A DNA stretch of 64,000 nucleotides from Yokenella regensburgei ATCC 49455 (GCF_000735455.1 NZ_JMPS01000032.1:1-64000), one strand, 5' to 3'. Positions 1-9,763 are shown, counted from the first letter of the stretch. Program-made: numbers and translations. Notes: a model not told the origin generated them from the letters alone.

Positions 1-240
1 ACCGCAACGCTTGACGCCTGCCGCCAGCGTCTGCGTCCGATTCTGATGACGTCGCTTGCCTTTATTTTTGGGGTATTACCGATGGCGACGAGCTCAGGTG
101 CAGGCTCTGCCAGCCAGCACGCGGTCGGTACCGGCGTGATGGGCGGGATGATCTCCGCAACCGTGCTTGCCATCTTCTTCGTACCGCTGTTCTTTGTACT
201 GGTACGCCGACGCTTCCCGCTGCAGGAACGGCCTAAATAA
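1..240 (+). CDS. acrD: Multidrug efflux RND permease AcrD, C-terminal end (cut by window start)
   Basis: The last 79 codons of an RND inner-membrane pump are open in frame from base 1 to a TAA at 238-240. The visible part matches the end of AcrB/AcrD: the cytoplasmic loop with [12 protein letters not shown], a glycine-rich helix ([13 protein letters not shown]) and the last membrane helix followed by a basic tail (LVRRRFPL). RND pumps work with a periplasmic adaptor (AcrA) and TolC; AcrD exports aminoglycosides and other polar drugs. The choice of AcrD over AcrB rests on the tail sequence and on the neighbours ypfM, yffB and dapE, which follow acrD in E. coli. A strong terminator follows directly. 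Confidence 0.93.
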   Translation, partial: TATLDACRQRLRPILMTSLAFIFGVLPMATSSGAGSASQHAVGTGVMGGMISATVLAIFFVPLFFVLVRRRFPLQERPK

Positions 241-247
241 CAGGTAT

Positions 248-277
248 AAAAAGGGCGGCTTCAAAGCCGCCCTTTTT
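248..277 (+). terminator. Rho-independent terminator after acrD
   Basis: A GC-rich stem (AAGGGCGGCTT with AAGCCGCCCTT, loop CA) is flanked by an A run and a T run, so it can work on both strands. It lies 8 bases after the acrD stop and also sits at the 3' side of the small gene ypfM on the other strand. Confidence 0.9.
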
Positions 278-322
278 ACAGGTTCATTTTTAGAGGTAGC
301 GCATTCGCTATTCTTCCCGAAA

Positions 323-382
323 TTATTTACGAAGCATCACTTCGATAAAATCTTTCCAGTTCCCCAGTTCACGTTCGATCAT
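323..382 (-). CDS. ypfM: Small protein YpfM (19 aa)
   Basis: Reading the minus strand gives a 19-residue protein starting MIERELGNWK and ending VMLRK, followed by TAA. It is identical, as far as I recall it, to the small YpfM protein annotated between acrD and yffB in E. coli K-12, and the position is the same. A good ribosome site (AGAGAGG) lies 6 bases before the ATG. The peptide is amphipathic with no membrane helix. Its function is not known. It lies between the acrD terminator and the yffB promoter region, transcribed against both. The call rests on conserved sequence plus conserved place. Confidence 0.85.
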   Translation of the reverse strand: MIERELGNWKDFIEVMLRK

Positions 383-733
383 AAAAGCCTCTCTTATTAT
401 TATGCGCATTTTACGTAACGGTAAGACAGATGTGAAGAACATTTAATCAATGACTGTGATAGCGGCTCCCTGTGCCTGATGCCTGCTGGCATGCCATCAA
501 TATGGCCATGAACCCGTAAATTTACTGTGACTTATGGCAATATTTTGAAATAGTCGAAATTTATCGGAACTATCTGTTCCGACGACAGAAAATGCTATTT
601 TATTTTAAACTGCATGACCAGGCATTTAAGGCCGGAGAATTATACCTGGCGGGCGATTTCGAGTATTATTCTTCGCCATTATCTCATTCTAAAAACCTGG
701 ATAATTTACCTGTTTCCCCACAAGGAATTTAAC
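383..733. other. Intergenic region ypfM-yffB
   Basis: About 350 bases without a convincing gene. It must hold the divergent promoters of ypfM and yffB. The one distinct structure is a perfect 7-bp inverted repeat with a 5-base loop (TCGGAAC-N5-GTTCCGA, 564-582) in an AT-rich stretch. A 40-codon extension of the yffB frame starts at 614, but it has no family match and a better start exists at 734. Confidence 0.6.
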
Positions 734-1090
734 ATGACAACGATGTACGGGATTAAAAACTGCGACACCATAAAGAAAGCCCGCCGCTGGCTGGAAGAAC
801 ACCAGGTAGAGTACCGCTTCCACGACTATCGCGTGGATGGTCTCGATGATGAATTATTACGCACATTTATCGCTGAACTAGGCTGGGAAGCGCTGCTTAA
901 CACGCGCGGTACTACCTGGCGCAAGCTCGATGAATCAGTACGCGCGGTTATCAACAACGCCGATGCCGCCGCCGCGCTGATGCTGGAAATGCCAGCTATC
1001 ATCAAACGCCCATTGCTCTGCGCGCCCGGTAAGCCTATGCTGCTGGGTTTCAGTGATTCCAGTTACCAGCAGTTCGCTAGTGAGGTGTAG
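734..1090 (+). CDS. yffB: ArsC/Spx-family protein YffB
   Basis: A 118-aa thioredoxin-fold protein of the ArsC/Spx family. The N-terminus reads [16 protein letters not shown]: one cysteine in the position of the ArsC catalytic Cys, followed by DTIKKA as in YffB. The body includes [11 protein letters not shown] and the family ending [12 protein letters not shown]. Members use glutathione or act as small thiol proteins; the physiological substrate of YffB is not established. I chose the ATG at 734 because AAGGA lies 7 bases upstream and the length then equals the E. coli protein; a longer in-frame start at 614 lacks both. The stop is 2 bases before dapE, so the two are co-transcribed and probably translationally coupled. 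Confidence 0.9.
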   Translation: MTTMYGIKNCDTIKKARRWLEEHQVEYRFHDYRVDGLDDELLRTFIAELGWEALLNTRGTTWRKLDESVRAVINNADAAAALMLEMPAIIKRPLLCAPGKPMLLGFSDSSYQQFASEV

Positions 1091-1092
1091 TT

Positions 1093-2220
1093 ATGTCTTG
1101 CCCGGTCATTGAGCTGGCACAGCAGCTTATTCGCCGCCCTTCTCTCAGCCCCGACGATGCGGGCTGTCAGGCGCTGATGATTGAACGTCTGCGCCAGATT
1201 GGCTTTACCGTCGAAGCACTCGACTTTGGCGATACCCAGAATTTCTGGGCCTGGCGCGGTAAAGGTGAGACTCTGGCGTTCGCCGGTCACACCGATGTGG
1301 TACCCGCCGGTGATGCCGATCGCTGGATCAACCCGCCGTTTGAACCAACCATTCGTGACGGTATGCTGTTTGGTCGCGGCGCCGCCGATATGAAGGGCTC
1401 TTTAGCCGCGATGGTGGTTGCCGCCGAGCGTTTTGTCGCCCAGCATCCTCATCATCGCGGTCGCCTGGCGTTTCTCATCACTTCTGATGAAGAGGCCAGC
1501 GCAACCAATGGGACAGTCAAAGTGGTCGAGACGCTGATGGCGCGCCGTGAACGCCTGGACTACTGCCTGGTGGGCGAACCCTCCAGCACCGCCGTGGTTG
1601 GCGACGTGGTGAAAAATGGCCGTCGCGGCTCGCTCACCTGCAACCTGACTATCCATGGTGTGCAGGGGCACGTAGCCTATCCGCACCTGGCCGATAACCC
1701 GGTTCATCGTGCTGCACCGTGGCTCAACGAGCTGGTAGCCATTGAGTGGGATCAGGGCAACGAGTTCTTCCCGCCGACCAGCATGCAGGTGGCAAACATC
1801 CAGGCCGGAACCGGTAGCAACAACGTTATCCCGGGCGATTTGTTTGTGCAGTTCAACTTCCGTTTCAGCACCGAACTGACCGATGAGATGATCAAAACTC
1901 AGGTCCTGGCGCTGCTTGATAAGCATCAGCTACGCTACAGTGTTGACTGGTGGCTCTCTGGTCAGCCGTTCCTGACCGAAAGCGGGAAGCTGGTCGAAGC
2001 GGTGGTGAACGCCATTGAACACTATAATGAAATAAAACCACAGCTGTTAACCACCGGCGGTACGTCTGATGGACGCTTCATCGCCCGCATGGGCGCGCAG
2101 GTTGTTGAACTGGGTCCGGTGAACGCCACCATTCATAAAATTAATGAATGCGTCAACGCGGCCGACCTGCAACTGCTTGCCCGCATGTATCAGCGGATCA
2201 TGGAACAGCTCGTCGCTTAA
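1093..2220 (+). CDS. dapE: Succinyl-diaminopimelate desuccinylase
   Basis: A 375-aa M20-family metallohydrolase that removes succinate from N-succinyl-LL-diaminopimelate to give LL-DAP, a late step of the succinylase route to lysine and the peptidoglycan cross-linker meso-DAP. Zinc-site motifs are visible in order: [26 protein letters not shown] (catalytic Glu region), VGEPSS and, near the C-terminus, TSDGRF. Length equals the E. coli enzyme. The ribosome site (GTGAGGTG) lies in the last codons of yffB. The small gene ypfN follows 26 bases later. DapA of the same pathway is encoded at 8159-9037. Confidence 0.97.
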   Translation: MSCPVIELAQQLIRRPSLSPDDAGCQALMIERLRQIGFTVEALDFGDTQNFWAWRGKGETLAFAGHTDVVPAGDADRWINPPFEPTIRDGMLFGRGAADMKGSLAAMVVAAERFVAQHPHHRGRLAFLITSDEEASATNGTVKVVETLMARRERLDYCLVGEPSSTAVVGDVVKNGRRGSLTCNLTIHGVQGHVAYPHLADNPVHRAAPWLNELVAIEWDQGNEFFPPTSMQVANIQAGTGSNNVIPGDLFVQFNFRFSTELTDEMIKTQVLALLDKHQLRYSVDWWLSGQPFLTESGKLVEAVVNAIEHYNEIKPQLLTTGGTSDGRFIARMGAQVVELGPVNATIHKINECVNAADLQLLARMYQRIMEQLVA

Positions 2221-2246
2221 CAGCAATAACCTGAGAGGTAACGCAC

Positions 2247-2447
2247 ATGGAATGGCTGGCTAAATACTGGTGGATACTGGTGCTGGTGTTTCTGGTAGGG
2301 GTGATCCTGAACGTGATCAAAGATCTAAAACGCGTCGATCACAAAAAATTCCTGGCAAACAAGCCAGATCTCCCGCCGCATCGTGATTTTAACGATAAGT
2401 GGGATGATGACGACGACTGGCCGAACAAAGACCAGCCGAAGAAGTAA
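2247..2447 (+). CDS. ypfN: UPF0370 small membrane protein YpfN
   Basis: A 66-aa protein with one N-terminal membrane helix (about residues 6-24, [17 protein letters not shown]) and a short cytoplasmic tail that is very acidic near the end ([12 protein letters not shown]). This layout is typical of the UPF0370 family. No function is established. It follows dapE by 26 bases with its own ribosome site (GAGAGG) and is the last gene of the yffB-dapE-ypfN group; a hairpin follows at 2457. It is convergent with ypfH. Confidence 0.9.
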   Translation: MEWLAKYWWILVLVFLVGVILNVIKDLKRVDHKKFLANKPDLPPHRDFNDKWDDDDDWPNKDQPKK

Positions 2448-2456
2448 CCGTGTTGT

Positions 2457-2478
2457 CCCCTCTCCTTTGGGAGAGGGG
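2457..2478. terminator. Hairpin between convergent ypfN and ypfH
   Basis: A perfect 9-bp stem CCCCTCTCC / GGAGAGGGG with loop TTTG sits 9 bases after the ypfN stop and 5 bases before the ypfH stop. No long T run follows on either side, so it is a likely but not classical bidirectional terminator. Confidence 0.55.
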
Positions 2479-2483
2479 ATCGC

Positions 2484-3182
2484 TTACAACATTTCAATAA
2501 TATCGTCGTCTTTCGGCGTTCCGCCGCTCAACGCTTCATCAAAGTAATGCTTCGGCACCGTGTAACGCAGATGGTCGAGCGCAAACTGCATACTGCGGTC
2601 ATCAATGGCATGACCCAGCTCATCTACGATATCCAGGGTCACATCGCCACCGGCATTCTGTAGCGCATCCTCTGCCGCAACCGCGTGCTTAAGCTCAATG
2701 ACCCGGTCTTCGCCACCGTGAATCAAATGCACGGTCGTTGCGGTATTCGCCGTCTGGGGAAGCGTTGCGTAGCGGCCATTGAAGGCGATGACTCGTGAGG
2801 CCAAATCTCCATGGGCCTTCACCCCCTCCAGCGCCATGATAGCCCCCTGAGAGAAGCCAATCAGTGCGGTGGCAAGCGGGCCGACGCCGCTCTCTTTTTG
2901 CCAGTAACGAATCACGTCAACAAACGTTGGCATAATGGCATCTATTCGCGCCTGACGATTCTCTTCCGTTACGCCCTGCACCGAAAACCACTGACGACCC
3001 GGCCCTGGCCCACACGGCTCGGCGCCGCCGATGCTGACAATGAGCGCGTCCGGGAACAAAGGCGCAAACCAGCTGCCAATTTCGCCCATCGCGACCGGGT
3101 TATCACCAACGCCATGAAACAGCAGCAACAGCTGTTGGGCAGGTGTGGCAGGGCTCTGGACGACAAAGTGTTCATGTTTCAT
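2484..3182 (-). CDS. ypfH: Alpha/beta-hydrolase esterase YpfH
   Basis: A 232-aa serine hydrolase of the phospholipase/carboxylesterase type. The nucleophile elbow is GFSQGAIMAL (Ser near residue 112); the acid and histidine are expected in LIHGGEDRVI and DELGHAID. The oxyanion-hole region LLFHGVGDNP lies near the N-terminus. E. coli YpfH has esterase activity on short acyl esters; the natural substrate is unknown. There is no signal peptide, so it is cytoplasmic. The start has a good ribosome site (GGAGA). It lies 76 bases after tmcA on the same strand. Confidence 0.9.
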   Translation of the reverse strand: MKHEHFVVQSPATPAQQLLLLFHGVGDNPVAMGEIGSWFAPLFPDALIVSIGGAEPCGPGPGRQWFSVQGVTEENRQARIDAIMPTFVDVIRYWQKESGVGPLATALIGFSQGAIMALEGVKAHGDLASRVIAFNGRYATLPQTANTATTVHLIHGGEDRVIELKHAVAAEDALQNAGGDVTLDIVDELGHAIDDRSMQFALDHLRYTVPKHYFDEALSGGTPKDDDIIEML

Positions 3183-3258
3183 GGGTGTCTCCTTAGACTA
3201 TGCAGGCAGTGTACGCCCCATGCGAATAATGACCATGCCATTTAACTGAATGAGTTCG

Positions 3259-5268
3259 TTAAAAAAATTGCAGCTGGTTTATCTGATGGCGCCATGAGTC
3301 GGTTCGGGCGGCATCGAGCGCCATGAGTGCCTGCCGGGCTTCTTCGCGCAGACGCACCAGCAGCGCTTTACGCCCGTGCAGGCCCAGCTCCGCACACAGC
3401 GCCGTTTCGCTACGCTGCTGCAGCCGTCCACGCAGCGCAGGTAACGCTAAGTCCACCGCCAGTAGAAGCCGGTTAAGGCATCCAATTGCCGTCATCAGCG
3501 GACGGTGGGCGAACGCAAAGCTTGCCAGCTCCTGCCAGTCGTCATCATTAAGCATAGCGTCGTCAGAAGCCTCCAGCGGCAGCTTTTCATCAAGCCAGGG
3601 GGCGAGCCACAAAGCGTCGCGACGCAGACGTTGATGTTCATGCCGCGCCAGCGCTTTCCCGGCAGTGCTTAGCGGCAGCAGCGCCATCGCGGTATAGCAA
3701 CCGCTACTGGCCTCCCGATGAGTGCCGATACGCGCGAGGGTAAAACCACAGCGCTGCCAGAAGCGCCACAGCGCCGGCGTGTAGCCAAAACTCACGGAGA
3801 GATAATCCACATCCTGATGCGCGACCAGCGCTTGCGCTATCAGCGCCTGCCCTGTTCCCTCACGCTGGCGCGAAGGGTGAACCGCGATCCGGGTAACGCG
3901 CCGGGCGCTGAGGGTTGCCGCCAGCGGACTCCCCCCGTGCGCTGCCAGCGACTGCGCCACCAGATTGCCGCGTGGGCGACGAAATCCAGCCCATACAGCC
4001 CGGCTGAGCGCTTCGCTGAGGTTCCCCTCATCCACCAGCCATAGCGCCCCGGCGAGGCCAGTGTCGCACTGCGCCGCCATAAAGTGCTGGCCCGGAGCAT
4101 CCATCATTCGGCGTAAATCGAGAGGCGACGTGCGGTAATGCGCCCCGGAGAGCAGCTGATACATCGCCTGCGGCAGCTCGGGTGCGCTGAACCAGGCTTC
4201 CGGTTCAACGGCACAGAACTTAAGCGGCCCGCGAAGGGTTTCGCTAAAGCTCTTGTCATCAAAGAGCAGCGCCTGGCTCACCACCGCCTCCAGCGGGCAC
4301 CCGGATGCCCAACGCACCGGCTCGCTGAGCGTCAGATAACGCAGCTTCGGGAAGCCTGCGCAGAACTTCAGCAGGAAGCCGCGCCCGGTTCCCTCGTAGC
4401 CCTGAACGGTGGTTGTGAGTAACGTGCGAGGAAATCGGGCAACCAGCGCCTGCAACAGCGGGGCCGGGATCGCCGCCGCTTCGTCGACGATAAGCCAGTC
4501 GGCCTTCACTTCTGACGCCAGCAGCGCGTCCGGTGCCATAAACTGAAAAGCGTCTCCGGCGAAGCGGGCCATCACGTCGGTGGCGGCCCGCGCCGGAGCG
4601 GTCACCATCGCACTGCCTGCAAGGCTGCGGATATGCATTCCCGCCAGCGCTGACTTACCGCGTCCACGTTCTGCCGTCACCACCATTACTCCGGGGGAGC
4701 AATCCGCCAATGTCTGTAAGATTTCCTGCTGCTCGCTGTCGGGTTCACCGTTTGCAGGTGTCCAGGTAGGGCGCGGAGGGAATTCAGGCAGCGTGAAGGG
4801 AGACTCCTGACGCCAGACCAGCGTTTGCGAGTCCTGTAAGATCACGCGGCAGAAATGGGCAACAAAATGGGGGGTCGCAATCGCCTGCGCCGTATCGCTC
4901 CAGCGCAGTGAGTCGTTATCAGGGGTATTTGGCCACTCTGTAAACGGTGGTACCAGCAGGACCAGCCAGCTCCCCGCCTGCAAAGTCCCGGCGAGGGCGG
5001 CAAAGGCCGCGGCATCAAAACCACGGCGGGCGTCAAATACCGCATGCCGAAACTCGCGCCCGAGCAGCGTGACCAGCGCAGAGGGCTGGCACGAAGGTTC
5101 AGAAATAGGCTGTGGGCCCACCCACAGCCAGTCGCCAGGAAGCGCATCGCGCAACGCGAGCGCTTCCTGCTGACTCCACGGTGCGTCGCCGCTCAATACC
5201 AGCAGGCGACGAATGCCTTCCCGTTGCATACTCGCCGTGAGTGCGGCGAGAGATCCCCTGAAGGACAT
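3259..5268 (-). CDS. tmcA: tRNA(Met) cytidine acetyltransferase TmcA
   Basis: A 669-aa enzyme that makes N4-acetylcytidine at the wobble base of elongator tRNA-Met, using ATP and acetyl-CoA. Domains in order: N-terminal DUF1726-like domain; RNA-helicase-like ATPase with Walker A AERGRGKSA near residues 200-208, Walker B-like WLIVDEAAAIP and the TTTVQGYEGTGRG segment; a GNAT acetyltransferase domain with RIAVHPSRQREGTG; and a C-terminal tRNA-binding tail. An ATG at 5268 is preferred over a TTG one codon earlier: GAGGGTAG precedes it. It starts 9 bases after the ypfJ stop, so ypfJ and tmcA are probably one transcript. Confidence 0.96.
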   Translation of the reverse strand: MSFRGSLAALTASMQREGIRRLLVLSGDAPWSQQEALALRDALPGDWLWVGPQPISEPSCQPSALVTLLGREFRHAVFDARRGFDAAAFAALAGTLQAGSWLVLLVPPFTEWPNTPDNDSLRWSDTAQAIATPHFVAHFCRVILQDSQTLVWRQESPFTLPEFPPRPTWTPANGEPDSEQQEILQTLADCSPGVMVVTAERGRGKSALAGMHIRSLAGSAMVTAPARAATDVMARFAGDAFQFMAPDALLASEVKADWLIVDEAAAIPAPLLQALVARFPRTLLTTTVQGYEGTGRGFLLKFCAGFPKLRYLTLSEPVRWASGCPLEAVVSQALLFDDKSFSETLRGPLKFCAVEPEAWFSAPELPQAMYQLLSGAHYRTSPLDLRRMMDAPGQHFMAAQCDTGLAGALWLVDEGNLSEALSRAVWAGFRRPRGNLVAQSLAAHGGSPLAATLSARRVTRIAVHPSRQREGTGQALIAQALVAHQDVDYLSVSFGYTPALWRFWQRCGFTLARIGTHREASSGCYTAMALLPLSTAGKALARHEHQRLRRDALWLAPWLDEKLPLEASDDAMLNDDDWQELASFAFAHRPLMTAIGCLNRLLLAVDLALPALRGRLQQRSETALCAELGLHGRKALLVRLREEARQALMALDAARTDSWRHQINQLQFF

Positions 5269-5277
5269 CAACTACCC

Positions 5278-6147
5278 TCAGTTCTGTGCGGCAAAGGTGT
5301 TGCACTGGCTCGGATCACCGCTGTCGTAACCGCGCTTGAACCAGGTATAACGTTGCTGAGACGTCCCGTGGGTAAAACTATCCGGGACCACGCGTCCCTG
5401 GCTCTGCTGCTGCAGACGGTCATCGCCAATCGCCTGAGCGGCGTTCAACGCTTCTTCCAGATCCCCGGTTTCCAGCACACCCTGCTTCTGCATGCTGTGG
5501 CCCCAGACCCCCGCAAAGCAGTCCGCCTGCAGCTCCATGCGTACAGAAAGACGATTCACTTCCGCCTGCGAGGCATTTTGCTGCATCTGGCGCACCTTAG
5601 GCTCAATACCCAGCAGCTTCTGTACGTGGTGGCCCACTTCATGAGCAATCACGTAGCCCTGGGCGAAATCACCATCGGCACCGAGTTTGCGCTTCATGTC
5701 GTCATAGAAAGAGAGATCGATGTACACCGTGCTGTCAGCCGGGCAGTAGAACGGCCCCATCACCGACTGACCGGTACCGCAGCCGGTGCGGGTCGCACCG
5801 CGGTACATGACCAGATGCGGCTGCTGATAGTGTTTGCCCATCTTCTCGAAGATTTGTCCCCAGGTATCTTCCGTAGTAGCGAGGATAACGGAGGTGAATT
5901 TTGCCGCTTCATCGTCATTAGGGCTGATGGAGCGCTGCTGCGAGGAAGACTGCGGAGACATTGGCTCCCCGGTCAGCAGGCCGGTCAGGTCAACGCCGTA
6001 ATAGCCAGCGACCAGCACCACCACCAGCAGGATTATTCCGCCCTTGCCGCTCGGCAGGCGGAATCCGCGCCCTCCCATCATCGGAGGCCCTGCGTCATTC
6101 CTTCTGTCTTCTACATTGTCGCTTTCGCGACGCCCTTGCCAACGCAT
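5278..6147 (-). CDS. ypfJ: Neutral zinc metallopeptidase family protein YpfJ
   Basis: A 289-aa membrane-anchored protein of the putative neutral zinc metallopeptidase family. After a polar, charged N-terminus there is one membrane helix (about residues 37-57, [19 protein letters not shown]), so the catalytic domain probably faces the periplasm. The zinc motif AHEVGHHVQ is at about residues 168-176 (His169, Glu170, His173), with [11 protein letters not shown] further on as the likely third-ligand region. Cysteines in TGCGTG and FYCPADS may pair. The substrate is unknown. The start has GAGGTAG upstream. It is co-directional with and close to tmcA. Confidence 0.9.
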   Translation of the reverse strand: MRWQGRRESDNVEDRRNDAGPPMMGGRGFRLPSGKGGIILLVVVLVAGYYGVDLTGLLTGEPMSPQSSSQQRSISPNDDEAAKFTSVILATTEDTWGQIFEKMGKHYQQPHLVMYRGATRTGCGTGQSVMGPFYCPADSTVYIDLSFYDDMKRKLGADGDFAQGYVIAHEVGHHVQKLLGIEPKVRQMQQNASQAEVNRLSVRMELQADCFAGVWGHSMQKQGVLETGDLEEALNAAQAIGDDRLQQQSQGRVVPDSFTHGTSQQRYTWFKRGYDSGDPSQCNTFAAQN

Positions 6148-6283
6148 AACTACCTCAAACGTTCTATGAATAATAGATAAGATCGTAGGCGGTTAGCGGC
6201 AGGATTACCACAGAAAACAGTATGAAAGGTAGCAGAAGCACTCAGAAGATACGTCATCCCCTGAGTGCTGGCGGGGAGCAGAA

Positions 6284-6997
6284 TCAGTCGAGTTTAACGC
6301 CCAGACGATGCGCAACCGCTTCATAGGCTTCAATCAGGCCACCGAGGCTCTGACGGAAACGGTCTTTGTCCATTTTATCCAGCGTCTCTTTATCCCACAG
6401 ACGGCTACCGTCCGGAGAGAATTCGTCGCCCAGCACAACTTCACCTTTGTACAGGCCGAACTCCAGTTTGAAATCGACCAGGATGAGGCCCGCGTCATCG
6501 AAAAGTTTGCTCAGCACGTCGTTGGCTTTGTACGTCAGCTCTTTCATACGCGCAAGGTGCGCCTGGCTCACCCAGCCGAAGGTCTCGCAGTAGGATTCGT
6601 TGATCATCGGGTCGTGCATTTCATCGTTCTTCAGGAACATGTCAAACAGCGGCGGGTTCAGCTCGATACCTTCTTCAATCCCCAGGCGTTTTACCAGGGA
6701 ACCAGCAGCACGGTTACGCACCACACACTCTACCGGCACCATCTCCAGTTTTTTCACCAGGCTTTCGGTATCAGACAACAGCGCTTCCATTTGGGTCGGG
6801 ATACCCGCGGCTTCCAGTTTGCTCATGATGAAATGGTTGAACTTGTTGTTCACCATCCCTTTACGATCGAACTGCTCAATGCGCGCACCGTCTCCTGCTG
6901 ACGTATCGTTACGGAATTCGAGCACCAACAGGTCCGGATTTTCCGTGCTGTAAACGGTTTTCGCTTTACCGCGATACAACTCAGCTTGCTTTTGCAT
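6284..6997 (-). CDS. purC: SAICAR synthetase
   Basis: A 237-aa phosphoribosylaminoimidazole-succinocarboxamide synthase, which joins aspartate to CAIR with ATP in de novo purine synthesis. The N-terminal [16 protein letters not shown] segment, the [12 protein letters not shown] motif and the ending VDFKLEFG...GDEFSPDG are family hallmarks. Length equals the E. coli protein. The ribosome site is GGAG. A near-perfect PurR box lies at 7049-7064, about 50 bases before the start, so repression by PurR with hypoxanthine or guanine is expected. It is downstream of bamC, but the bamC terminator separates them. Confidence 0.97.
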   Translation of the reverse strand: MQKQAELYRGKAKTVYSTENPDLLVLEFRNDTSAGDGARIEQFDRKGMVNNKFNHFIMSKLEAAGIPTQMEALLSDTESLVKKLEMVPVECVVRNRAAGSLVKRLGIEEGIELNPPLFDMFLKNDEMHDPMINESYCETFGWVSQAHLARMKELTYKANDVLSKLFDDAGLILVDFKLEFGLYKGEVVLGDEFSPDGSRLWDKETLDKMDKDRFRQSLGGLIEAYEAVAHRLGVKLD

Positions 6998-7048
6998 CTT
7001 TTTTCACTCCAGTGAGATTAAAGCTATTAAATTGGCGTTTTTCTGCCG

Positions 7049-7064
7049 ACGCACACGTTTGCGT
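7049..7064 (-). promoter_or_regulatory. PurR box upstream of purC
   Basis: On the minus strand this reads ACGCAAACGTGTGCGT, matching the PurR consensus (ACGCAAACG then TTTNCNT). The same operator precedes purC in E. coli. It lies 51 bases before the purC ATG, where it would block the promoter. Confidence 0.88.
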
Positions 7065-7073
7065 CACTATACA

Positions 7074-7101
7074 GAAAAAAGGGCTGGATTGCTCCAGCCC
7101 T
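7074..7101 (-). terminator. Terminator of the dapA-bamC operon
   Basis: Minus-strand stem AGGGCTGGA / TCCAGCCCT with loop GCAA is followed by a run of six T. It begins 7 bases after the bamC stop. It overlaps the far end of the purC promoter region. Confidence 0.88.
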
Positions 7102-7107
7102 GCAAAA

Positions 7108-8142
7108 TTACTTGTTAAACGCGGCCTGGAATACGGCTACCAGGGCATCGTTTTGCGACTGCGTCAGGGTGTGGCCTTTCGGGTCGATGAACTGCAGACT
7201 GCTGCGGTTATCGAGGTCGCCAACCTGAAGTTTATAGTCGCCGGAAGCGAGATCCGGGTCACGGGCGCCCAGTTCCTGCCAGCTGCTGTCTGAGATAGGC
7301 TTGTAGGTAATCGCCATGCTGCCCTGCGAACGGGTACTGTCGGTCACTTTCATGCCCACTTTCTCAAGCGTTGCCGGGAGGCGCTGCCAGACCTGGTTGA
7401 ACGGTGCGCGTACCACCAGCATCGGCAGACCGGTATCATCCGCCGCGCTCTGCACGTCGAAGGTAGCACCAGCACGGCTCTGCGCCGCATTCTGCGCATT
7501 CGTTGCACGCTGATCGAGGCCTGCGGAGATAACGTTCAGCATTTCGGTGCTGTAACGCTGCATGGATGCGGCGTCAGCAGCCGGCTTGCCGCCCTGCTCA
7601 AGGTTAATCAGCTTCACGCTCACCGCTTGCTGGTAGCCCTGAGGTTTCACCGAGATTTGATAGCGACCACGGTACTGCTGATCTTCATCCAGGCGGTTCC
7701 AGTCAACCCAGTCGGTGGTCAGCGTTTGTGCCGAGTCATCGCGCTTAGTGATGGTGTAGTTCTTCGCCTGAAGCACGCTTACCACCTGCGGCCACAGTGA
7801 ACCACTACGGCCACTTTCCACCAGCAGCGTAGCGGTATCGCCGACATACTGGGTGCGCGCGCCATTTACCAGCGCCAGCGGCTGTGCTGGTGGGCGAATA
7901 TCCAGCCCTTTACCGACCACGCCGCTACCGTTAGCAACAGGAATATTATAATCGCCGTTCTGAATCGGCAGGATCATCCCGGCTGGCGAGTGCAGTTCAG
8001 CAAGCGGTGCTGCATCCAGATAGGACTCATCACCGCTCACCTGGCGCTTGTAGCGCGAATCGGAACTGCAGGCCGCGAGGAGCAGAACAAGCGAAACACC
8101 CGCAACCTTCGCCAGGCGCGACTTCTGTACTGAGTAAGCCAT
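7108..8142 (-). CDS. bamC: Outer-membrane assembly lipoprotein BamC
   Basis: A 344-aa lipoprotein, part of the BAM complex (BamABCDE) that inserts beta-barrel proteins in the outer membrane. The signal peptide ends in the lipobox LLLAAC, with the acylated Cys at about residue 25, followed by a long unstructured region ([15 protein letters not shown]) that in E. coli BamC binds BamD. Two helix-grip domains follow; the ending [17 protein letters not shown] is conserved. ATG at 8142 is chosen over a TTG one codon earlier; the length is then the same as in E. coli. It follows dapA by 16 bases in one operon. Confidence 0.97.
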   Translation of the reverse strand: MAYSVQKSRLAKVAGVSLVLLLAACSSDSRYKRQVSGDESYLDAAPLAELHSPAGMILPIQNGDYNIPVANGSGVVGKGLDIRPPAQPLALVNGARTQYVGDTATLLVESGRSGSLWPQVVSVLQAKNYTITKRDDSAQTLTTDWVDWNRLDEDQQYRGRYQISVKPQGYQQAVSVKLINLEQGGKPAADAASMQRYSTEMLNVISAGLDQRATNAQNAAQSRAGATFDVQSAADDTGLPMLVVRAPFNQVWQRLPATLEKVGMKVTDSTRSQGSMAITYKPISDSSWQELGARDPDLASGDYKLQVGDLDNRSSLQFIDPKGHTLTQSQNDALVAVFQAAFNK

Positions 8143-8158
8143 CAAATCTCCCTAAACT

Positions 8159-9037
8159 TTACAGCAAACCGGCATGCTTAAGCGCTTCGGTGACGACATC
8201 GCGACCGTGGTCGGTAATCGGCGTCATCGGCAGGCGCAGCGTATCGGTTGCCACAAGTCCCAATTCCTTACAGGCCCATTTCACCGGGATCGGATTGGGT
8301 TCGACAAATAATTTATTGTGTAACGGCATCAGACGCTGGTTAATCACGCGCGCCTCGGCAAACTTACCGGCAGCCGCCAGTTTACACATTTCCGCCATGT
8401 CGCGCGCGGCAATGTTTGAGGTGACCGAAATCACGCCATGACCGCCGAGCTGCATGAAGTCCAGCGCGGTAGCATCATCGCCACTCAGCAGGATAAAGTC
8501 GTCTGAAACCAGCTCTTTGATCTGGTGAACGCGGCTTAAGTTCCCTGTAGCTTCCTTAATACCGATAATATTTTTTACTTCTGCCAGGCGACCCACGGTC
8601 TCCGGTAGCATGTCACAGCCGGTACGTGATGGCACATTATACAGAATTTGCGGCAGGTCAGTATGTTCAGCAATCGCTTTGAAGTGCTGGAACAGCCCCT
8701 CCTGCGTTGGGCGATTGTAATACGGCGTAACCGTCAGGCAGCCGACAATGCCGCTGTCATTGAAGCGCTGGGTCAGGCTGATCGCCTCGGCGGTAGCATT
8801 TGCACCAGTACCGGCAATCACCGGAATGCGACCATCCGCCAGTTCCAGCGTCATCAGTACTACATCGCCGTGCTCTTCGTGGCTCAGCGTGGCAGATTCA
8901 CCGGTAGTCCCTACCGAAACAATCGCCGTGGTTCCGTTGGCGACATGGTAATCAATCAGTTTCTTCAGGCTTGACCGGTCGACATTACCTTTTTCATCCA
9001 TCGGCGTGACAAGCGCTACAATACTTCCCGTGAACAT
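8159..9037 (-). CDS. dapA: 4-hydroxy-tetrahydrodipicolinate synthase
   Basis: A 292-aa TIM-barrel aldolase that condenses pyruvate and aspartate semialdehyde, the first committed step to DAP and lysine. Motifs: GTTGESATL (substrate site), [10 protein letters not shown] (Tyr133 of the catalytic triad), and the Schiff-base lysine in GIKEATG. The start at 9037 is preferred over an upstream in-frame start because AGGATGG lies just before it and the length matches the family. It is the first gene of the dapA-bamC operon and divergent from gcvR. Feedback inhibition by lysine is expected from the family. Confidence 0.97.
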   Translation of the reverse strand: MFTGSIVALVTPMDEKGNVDRSSLKKLIDYHVANGTTAIVSVGTTGESATLSHEEHGDVVLMTLELADGRIPVIAGTGANATAEAISLTQRFNDSGIVGCLTVTPYYNRPTQEGLFQHFKAIAEHTDLPQILYNVPSRTGCDMLPETVGRLAEVKNIIGIKEATGNLSRVHQIKELVSDDFILLSGDDATALDFMQLGGHGVISVTSNIAARDMAEMCKLAAAGKFAEARVINQRLMPLHNKLFVEPNPIPVKWACKELGLVATDTLRLPMTPITDHGRDVVTEALKHAGLL

Positions 9038-9190
9038 GGGCCATCCTCTGAGCAGACGTGCAGATAAGAGTCTCAATGGTACGTTTGGTCTTGTAATAAA
9101 AGCAAGAGACCAGAGCCGTTGTGGATGTTGTATGCCGGTTTTTTTTATGCTTTCCTAATGATTACCTCACCTTTGACAGGAAGAACAGGT

Positions 9191-9763
9191 TTGACAGCCT
9201 CCTCACAACACTATCTGGTTATCACCGCATTGGGCGCCGACCGACCTGGCATCGTCAATACGATCACCCGCCACGTCAGCAGCTGCGGCTGTAACATTGA
9301 AGACAGCCGTCTGGCGATGCTTGGCGATGAGTTCACCTTCATCATGCTGCTCTCCGGTAGCTGGAATGCGATTACGCTGATTGAATCTACCTTGCCGTTG
9401 AAAGGGGCCGAGCTGGATCTGTTGATCGTGATGAAGCGCACTACCGCTCGTCCGCGCCCGGCCATGCCGTCAACGGTATGGGTTCAGGTCGAGGTACCGG
9501 ACTCACCTCACATTATTGAGCGCTTCACTGCGCTATTTGACGCCCATGACACCAATATTGCCGAGCTGGTGTCTCGTACCCAATCGGGCGAAAATGACGT
9601 TGCCGCACAACTGTTTATCCAGATAACCGCCCATAGCCCGGCGTCACAGGATGCGTCAAATATCGAGCAAGCGTTCAAAGCCCTATGTACAGAACTGCAC
9701 GCACAAGGCAGTATAAACATCGTCAATTATTCACAGCATGATGAACAAGATGGAGTTGTGTAA
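9191..9763 (+). CDS. gcvR: Glycine cleavage system transcriptional repressor GcvR
   Basis: A 190-aa protein with two ACT domains (LVITALGADRPGIVNTI near the N-terminus; WVQVEVPDSPHIIERF in the second half). GcvR binds GcvA and, when glycine is low, turns it into a repressor of gcvTHP. The start is a TTG at 9191 with AGGAAG 8-13 bases upstream; this gives exactly the E. coli length, which also uses TTG. An in-frame ATG 24 codons earlier would add a hydrophobic tail foreign to the family. Its stop overlaps the bcp start (TAATG), showing translational coupling. Confidence 0.93.
   Translation: MTASSQHYLVITALGADRPGIVNTITRHVSSCGCNIEDSRLAMLGDEFTFIMLLSGSWNAITLIESTLPLKGAELDLLIVMKRTTARPRPAMPSTVWVQVEVPDSPHIIERFTALFDAHDTNIAELVSRTQSGENDVAAQLFIQITAHSPASQDASNIEQAFKALCTELHAQGSINIVNYSQHDEQDGVV

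Noticed and set aside
6236-6268. Inverted repeat AGCACTCAG / CTGAGTGCT between purC and ypfJ as a terminator
   Set aside because: The loop is long (about 15 bases) and no T run follows on the purC strand, so support is too weak for a feature entry.
9038-9190. Glycine riboswitch or GcvB-like RNA before gcvR
   Set aside because: No tandem aptamer features or conserved GcvB segments are visible in the 150-bp gap; it looks like an ordinary divergent promoter region.
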